A program made the position numbers and the translations under genes. A stretch of 64,000 bases of DNA from Gemmatimonadota bacterium (lineage in GTDB: Bacteria > Gemmatimonadota > Gemmatimonadetes > Longimicrobiales > Gaopeijiaceae), in NCBI GenBank assembly GCA_022822325.1, contig JAJEBW010000036.1:62001-126000 (forward strand), in the 5' to 3' direction. Under the pieces are notes generated by a model that worked only from the letters and a program-made list of their open reading frames with translations, was not told where the DNA came from and ran no database searches. This document shows, piece after piece, positions 60,889-64,000 of this stretch (within the stretch, counting starts at the first letter, position 1; the number at the start of each line of letters is the position of its first letter).

Positions 60889-61080
60889 TCAACCCAGCCC
60901 ATCCAGAGTTGAGGCTGGCATCCCGCGGAAGGTGGGAACCCGGGTTTCGAGAACGTCCGTTCGTCGTGGACTCCCGACAAGATCCTCGTCGGCCACGGGG
61001 ACGCGGTTGTCAACCGTCTCGGCGGTCGGAACCGCGAAGACGGGCGACGGGGCCGCCACCACCATGCCGAGCGCCAGCAC
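60889..61080 (-). CDS. short exported leader-like peptide (cassette A)
   Basis: 63 residues from GTG 61080, placed to match the better-supported start of the homologous gene at 63285. The first 35 residues (LALGMVVAAPSPVFAVPTAE, then TVDNRVPVADED) are almost identical to the N-terminus of the Cys-rich protein 62683-63285. After this, similarity fades (DLVGSPRRTDVLETRVPTFR) and the frame stops at TGA 60889-60891 without any cysteine. It may be a truncated Cys-rich protein or a short peptide in its own right. The next gene starts within a few bases. Confidence 0.5.
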   Translation of the reverse strand: MLALGMVVAAPSPVFAVPTAETVDNRVPVADEDLVGSPRRTDVLETRVPTFRGMPASTLDGLG

Positions 61081-61147
61081 GCACACACCATCCTGGGTGA
61101 GAAGTGATTCCCCCCGGGAGGCGGTTTCCCCCCGGGAGAATGTGAAA

Positions 61148-61177
61148 ATGATCAACGCCTTTTGGGGTCGGTGTCAA
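61148..61177 (-). promoter_or_regulatory. predicted promoter of cassette A
   Basis: Minus-strand TTGACA (61172-61177), 18 bases, then GATCAT (61148-61153). An identical arrangement occurs in cassette B at 63352-63381. The leader to the GTG start is about 60 bases and holds the duplicated CTCCCGGGGGGAA. Confidence 0.5.
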
Positions 61178-61336
61178 GTCCGAAGCGTTCCGGGCCCCCG
61201 GAAACCCGTGCCCCACATCCATATGCGCTACCGGGCCCGTCCATTTCGGGACCGGGCCGGAGGAACGCGAGAGCGTTCGCGTCAGTTCACGTTGGTTGGA
61301 CGCCCCATTTGGGCGCAATGGCGCGGACGGCCCTTT

Positions 61337-61396
61337 CCGGCCCCTGCGCGGGCCGGCCCGGGCGCTCACCGGATGAAGATGGTGCGCGCGCAACCC
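61337..61396 (+). repeat. interspersed hairpin repeat, copy 3
   Basis: CCGGCCC-CTGCGC-GGGCCGG at 61337-61356 and TGCGCGCGCAACCCC near 61382-61396, within direct repeat A. Same orientation as copies 1 and 4. Confidence 0.65.
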
Positions 61397-61469
61397 CACT
61401 CGCGCTTTTCGTTGGTCCGCGGTGCGCCCCGCTCGTCGATTCCGGTCGATGGAATGCGGGAGCCCGGAT

Positions 61470-62690
61470 TCAGCTTGCCGGAATGATCTCCCGGGCTTCC
61501 ACGAAATTAACGTCCAAGGCATCATACGCAACGCCCCACAAGAGATGCCCTCGATACGCCAGCGGGAAGAAGTAGTCGGGCAACAACACGCCGCTCAGAG
61601 TATCGTCCTGATCGCTTCCCCGCATGACGGGATACCAGACGCGCACGGTGTCCGTCTCCTCGTTCCCGGCAGTCCTCAACCAAACCTCGCCATTCCCGGT
61701 TGCAGAGATGACATCCACCGCAGGGTAATGCTCCGGCACGAAGAGTGCTTCCTGCAAACTGCGCCGGGCGCGATCCAGCGATACGTCAGGCCATGTGGCC
61801 GCAACTTCTCGCGATTCCGCGTCCAGGAATCTCCTGACGGCGGCGGGTTCAATGCGAACCGGAGGAAACTGGACATTGCGCGTCCACACCGTGTCGCCGT
61901 CGATCGACACCTCTGTGAGGTAAACCTGTCCCGGAGCGAGCCCTCTTCTCCTCGCAATCACCACGCTACCGGTCTCGGGGTCGAAGACTGTCAGGTCCGA
62001 ATCCCCGTAGGGCTGGACAGAATGGTATCCGCCCACATCTCCTTCGTAGGGCCGGATGCTCAGTCCCCCGTTCCGATCGTCGACTTGCAACAGCGTCCGC
62101 ACATCCCAGCCGGAATCCGTCTCGGTCACGATCAATAGTGGGTACTCCCATGTTGGATCATCGCCATGCCAACCGGCTGTGACACTGGCGGGTGTCTGCG
62201 GAAACGCCACGATCTCTCCCTGGCGGGTCCGGCCCATGGGCACCAACCGAAAGCCTCGGTAGCTTGTGGCGGCGGGCAACTGATGGACACCGGTTACTTC
62301 CCCTGCCGACGAGAACGAGGTGAATCTCGAACCGTCCATCACTTGGAAGCCGTCGTCCAATGGAACCACTGCTCCGGGATCGCGGAAGTCCCCCGGACCG
62401 TCGCCCCGTCGGCCAACCGTGTTGAGCAACGTGCCCTCCGGTGTCCATATCGTAATCTCAGCGTTCAGCCGGTCAATCACGTAAATGCGCTTTCCGTCCC
62501 GGGACACGGCGACGTTCGCAATCCAGCCGAATGGCGTCTGGCCCTCCGCTTGATCGCCGATTCTGTGCTCGACTGCCGTGACGAGGTAGTCTTGTCCGTA
62601 TTCCGGCCCGTATTCCCGCGCGTCGCAGGCCGCCAGGATGGACCCGCAGCACAGCGAAAGAAGAAGGGTCGCTCGCGGAAGACTAGCCAC
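61470..62690 (-). CDS. 6-bladed beta-propeller lipoprotein paired with Cys-rich protein
   Basis: 406 residues from GTG 62690, whose codon overlaps the TAG of the Cys-rich gene (GTGGCTAG). Lipoprotein signal ATLLLSLCCGSILAAC. Blades include NVAVSRDGKRIYVIDRLNAE, VGRRGDGPGDFRDPGAVVPL, DLTVFDPETGSVVIARRRG and VISATGNGEVWLRTAGNEE. It differs in sequence from the QEVxELP group but has the same fold and GDGPGDF motif. The translational overlap and shared promoter with the Cys-rich gene point to a stoichiometric pair, perhaps a surface propeller with its secreted ligand or chaperoned client. Compare the broken pair at 2520-4036. Confidence 0.85.
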   Translation of the reverse strand: MASLPRATLLLSLCCGSILAACDAREYGPEYGQDYLVTAVEHRIGDQAEGQTPFGWIANVAVSRDGKRIYVIDRLNAEITIWTPEGTLLNTVGRRGDGPGDFRDPGAVVPLDDGFQVMDGSRFTSFSSAGEVTGVHQLPAATSYRGFRLVPMGRTRQGEIVAFPQTPASVTAGWHGDDPTWEYPLLIVTETDSGWDVRTLLQVDDRNGGLSIRPYEGDVGGYHSVQPYGDSDLTVFDPETGSVVIARRRGLAPGQVYLTEVSIDGDTVWTRNVQFPPVRIEPAAVRRFLDAESREVAATWPDVSLDRARRSLQEALFVPEHYPAVDVISATGNGEVWLRTAGNEETDTVRVWYPVMRGSDQDDTLSGVLLPDYFFPLAYRGHLLWGVAYDALDVNFVEAREIIPAS

Positions 62691-63285
62691 CAGCCAGAAT
62701 CACTCTTGATCGGTGGCCGACGTTGGCGGTTGCCAAACGAGCGACCGCTGCGCCACCGCACTTCTGCCTCAAGACCAACTCATTCCCGGCGACCCCGATG
62801 TAATAGCGGCCGTCGCTCGGGAGCATCTCGCCGCTTGCGAATGCGTCCAGGGCTGCATCGGTCTCGTCGATGCTCGCGAAAGTCTCCTCGCAAAGTTCCC
62901 CTCGGTCGATGCAGCGTCCGCAGGGGCGGCCCTTCCTGTACCCGCCCTGACGGCAGTTCGATGACCCCACTTCGGTGGCAGCGCATGTCCTGTACTCACC
63001 CCCAATGTGGCACTTGGCCCGTGCGCACCCCCAGCATTCATCTTCCTCTTGCGGCAAGGGCACTCGGACCGTCACCGCCCCATCCGGTCCCGCAGCGGTT
63101 CCGGACACTGCACTGCGTGTACTCGGGGAGGCGAATGCGCGAACCCCGAGATCCAGAAAGGGAGGTCGCGCGAGACTCCTGACGGCATCCTCGCCGGCCA
63201 CGGGGACGGGGTTGTCAACCGTCTCGGCGGTCGGAACCGCGAAGACCGGCGACGGGGCCGCCACCACCATGCCGAGCGCCAGCAC
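62683..63285 (-). CDS. secreted Cys-rich protein, unknown family
   Basis: 200 residues. GTG 63285 is chosen because AGGAGGG lies seven bases upstream and the frame further up is disrupted relative to copy A. Signal peptide LALGMVVAAPSPVFA, then a spacer. Eight of the nine cysteines fall in about 45 residues: ECWGCARAKC, YRTCAATEVGSSNC, GRPCGRC and GELC; the ninth is in LRQKCGG. The C-terminal part (GRYYIGVAGNELVLRQKC, then VGHRSRVILAGG) is compact and beta-like. CxxC pairs could bind zinc or form disulfides; in an exported protein disulfides are likelier. I know no matching family. It overlaps the propeller gene by 8 bp. Confidence 0.72.
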   Translation of the reverse strand: MLALGMVVAAPSPVFAVPTAETVDNPVPVAGEDAVRSLARPPFLDLGVRAFASPSTRSAVSGTAAGPDGAVTVRVPLPQEEDECWGCARAKCHIGGEYRTCAATEVGSSNCRQGGYRKGRPCGRCIDRGELCEETFASIDETDAALDAFASGEMLPSDGRYYIGVAGNELVLRQKCGGAAVARLATANVGHRSRVILAGG

Positions 63286-63351
63286 GCACACACCCTCCTG
63301 GGTGAGAAGTGAATCCCCCGGGAGGCGGTTTCCCCCCGGGAGAATGTGAAA

Positions 63352-63381
63352 ATGATCAACGCCTTTTGGGGTCGGTGTCAA
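63352..63381 (-). promoter_or_regulatory. predicted promoter of cassette B
   Basis: Minus-strand TTGACA (63376-63381), 18 bases, then GATCAT (63352-63357), identical in layout to cassette A. It drives the Cys-rich/propeller pair. Confidence 0.5.
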
Positions 63382-63541
63382 GTCCGAAGCGTTCCAGGGC
63401 CCCGGAAACCCGTTCCCCCACATCCATTTCGGCTACAGGGTCCGTCCATTTCGGGACCAGGCCGGAGGAATTCGAGAGCGTTCGCGTCAGTTCACGTTGG
63501 TTGGACGCCCCATTTGGGCGCAATGGCGCGGACGGCCCTTT

Positions 63542-63601
63542 CCGGCCCCTGCGCGGGCCGGCCCAGGCGCTCGCCGGATGAAGATGGTGCGCGCGCAACC
63601 C
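63542..63601 (+). repeat. interspersed hairpin repeat, copy 4
   Basis: CCGGCCC-CTGCGC-GGGCCGG at 63542-63561 and TGCGCGCGCAACCCC ending near 63601, within direct repeat B. Confidence 0.65.
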
Positions 63602-63733
63602 CACTCGCGCTTCTCGTTGGTCCGCGGTGCGCCCCGCTCGTCGATTCCGGTCGCCGCAAGAATGGCCGGTTGGCCCGGGGTCGCGAAAGCGCGTCCCTGG
63701 AGATTGCGCCTCCCGCCGGTTAGATTGGCCGTC

Positions 63734-64000
63734 ATGAATGGTCCCCTCCGGTGCTGGTGCGCCATCGTGCTCCTGGTGGCTTGCACAGCCGATTCGGGCT
63801 CCCGGGACGGAACCGAATCCTCCCCTTCCGCCGAACCCGCGCCTTCCGCTGCGCCTCCCGCCGCGGTCGCTCCCGATTCGTCGCCGACTCCCGATTCCGC
63901 CGCGTCGATCGCCGGCTCCGCGTCCACCGTGGATTCCGTGGCCCCCGCCCCCGCCCCTCCCACTCCCGAGGAGATCGCGCGGGAGCTGGATCGCTCCTTC
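63734..64000 (+). CDS. lipoprotein with Pro/Ser/Ala linker (cut by window end)
   Basis: ATG 63734 opens MNGPLRCWCAIVLLVAC, a lipoprotein signal with lipobox LVAC, and the frame runs off the window edge after 89 codons with no stop. The mature part so far is a disordered Ser/Pro/Ala/Asp linker (ESSPSAEPAPSAAPPAAVAP and more), ending TPEEIARELDRSF, where a folded domain seems to begin. The function cannot be judged. It is divergent from the Cys-rich gene. Confidence 0.7.
   Translation, partial: MNGPLRCWCAIVLLVACTADSGSRDGTESSPSAEPAPSAAPPAAVAPDSSPTPDSAASIAGSASTVDSVAPAPAPPTPEEIARELDRSF

Larger units (their letters stand above)
60985..61448. repeat. direct repeat copy A (promoter-leader-signal cassette)
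   Basis: About 464 bp nearly identical to 63189-63653, by eye above 90 percent, in the same orientation, offset by about 2205 bp. In minus-strand order it contains the hairpin element, a TTGACA promoter, two tandem CTCCCGGGGGGAA stretches in the 5' leader, the ribosome site and the signal-peptide codons. Similarity ends inside the coding region shortly after the signal peptide. Copy A directly follows the 3' end of the propeller gene. Confidence 0.85.
63189..63653. repeat. direct repeat copy B (promoter-leader-signal cassette)
   Basis: The partner of 60985-61448. Small differences include a one-base change of length in the CCCGGGGG tract, which alters the frame upstream of the chosen GTG and shows that this leader is not translated in a conserved frame. 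It ends just before the divergent lipoprotein gene at 63734. Together with 63654-63733 it makes up the 448-bp gap between divergent genes. Confidence 0.85.

Overview
The window is a GC-rich bacterial chromosome segment with long genes, frequent 4-base start/stop overlaps, many Sec signal peptides and lipoboxes, a SusC/SusD pair, two DUF5916 proteins, a very large sortilin/BNR-repeat protein and at least seven 6-bladed beta-propeller genes (intact or broken). This mix is typical of Gemmatimonadota-like (or Bacteroidota-related) heterotrophs with an outer membrane. The high GC favours Gemmatimonadota, possibly a marine or host-associated lineage. That placement is inferred from gene content; no phylogenetic marker gene lies in the window.

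Layout. 1-1511: DUF58 (cut by the window edge) and MoxR ATPase on the minus strand. 1915-5650: an opposite-strand graveyard holding an ECF sigma fragment, a frameshifted Cys-rich peptide gene, a propeller lipoprotein with an in-frame TGA, a thioredoxin-like gene lacking its catalytic middle, and a second broken propeller. It separates DUF4159 (5735-6580) from MoxR-DUF58, genes that commonly sit together, so it looks like an insertion. 5735-12005: minus-strand operon of serine hydrolase, YjbQ-like protein, TPR metallopeptidase and DUF4159. 12176-17347: plus-strand operon of DinB, SDR and a fused hydantoinase/5-oxoprolinase. 17402-19052: propeller plus small lipoprotein. 19158-24687: Clp-N protein, esterase-propeller fusion, two small membrane proteins, DUF5916. 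25003-27457: MBL hydrolase and a DUF4143 ATPase with a Fur-like palindrome at its start. 27548-33488: VPS10/BNR protein, broken Rpn nuclease, TSUP transporter. 33618-41095: serine hydrolase, three tandem propeller paralogues, HupE/UreJ protein. 41514-44414: three exported lipoproteins (NHL, endostatin-like, creatininase-like). 44463-46012: an A+T-richer restriction-modification island with its own near-consensus promoter. 45996-59635: two barrel-less carboxypeptidase-regulatory/plug proteins, di-heme cytochrome, SusC, SusD, accessory lipoprotein, PepSY and HhH proteins behind a Fur-like box, and a second DUF5916. 59882-59954: tRNA-Ala(UGC).

60215-63653 is the most unusual part. A roughly 465-bp direct repeat occurs twice. 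Each copy carries the same promoter, 5' leader and signal peptide but is joined to a different downstream gene. One copy drives a nine-cysteine exported protein whose stop codon overlaps the start of a propeller lipoprotein; the other drives a short leader-like peptide followed by a two-helix membrane protein. Together with the decayed Cys-rich/propeller/thioredoxin locus near the left end, this suggests a mobile cassette-like family pairing secreted Cys-rich proteins with surface propellers. The role of this pairing is not known from the sequence. A hairpin repeat family also occurs at four places, two of them inside these cassettes.
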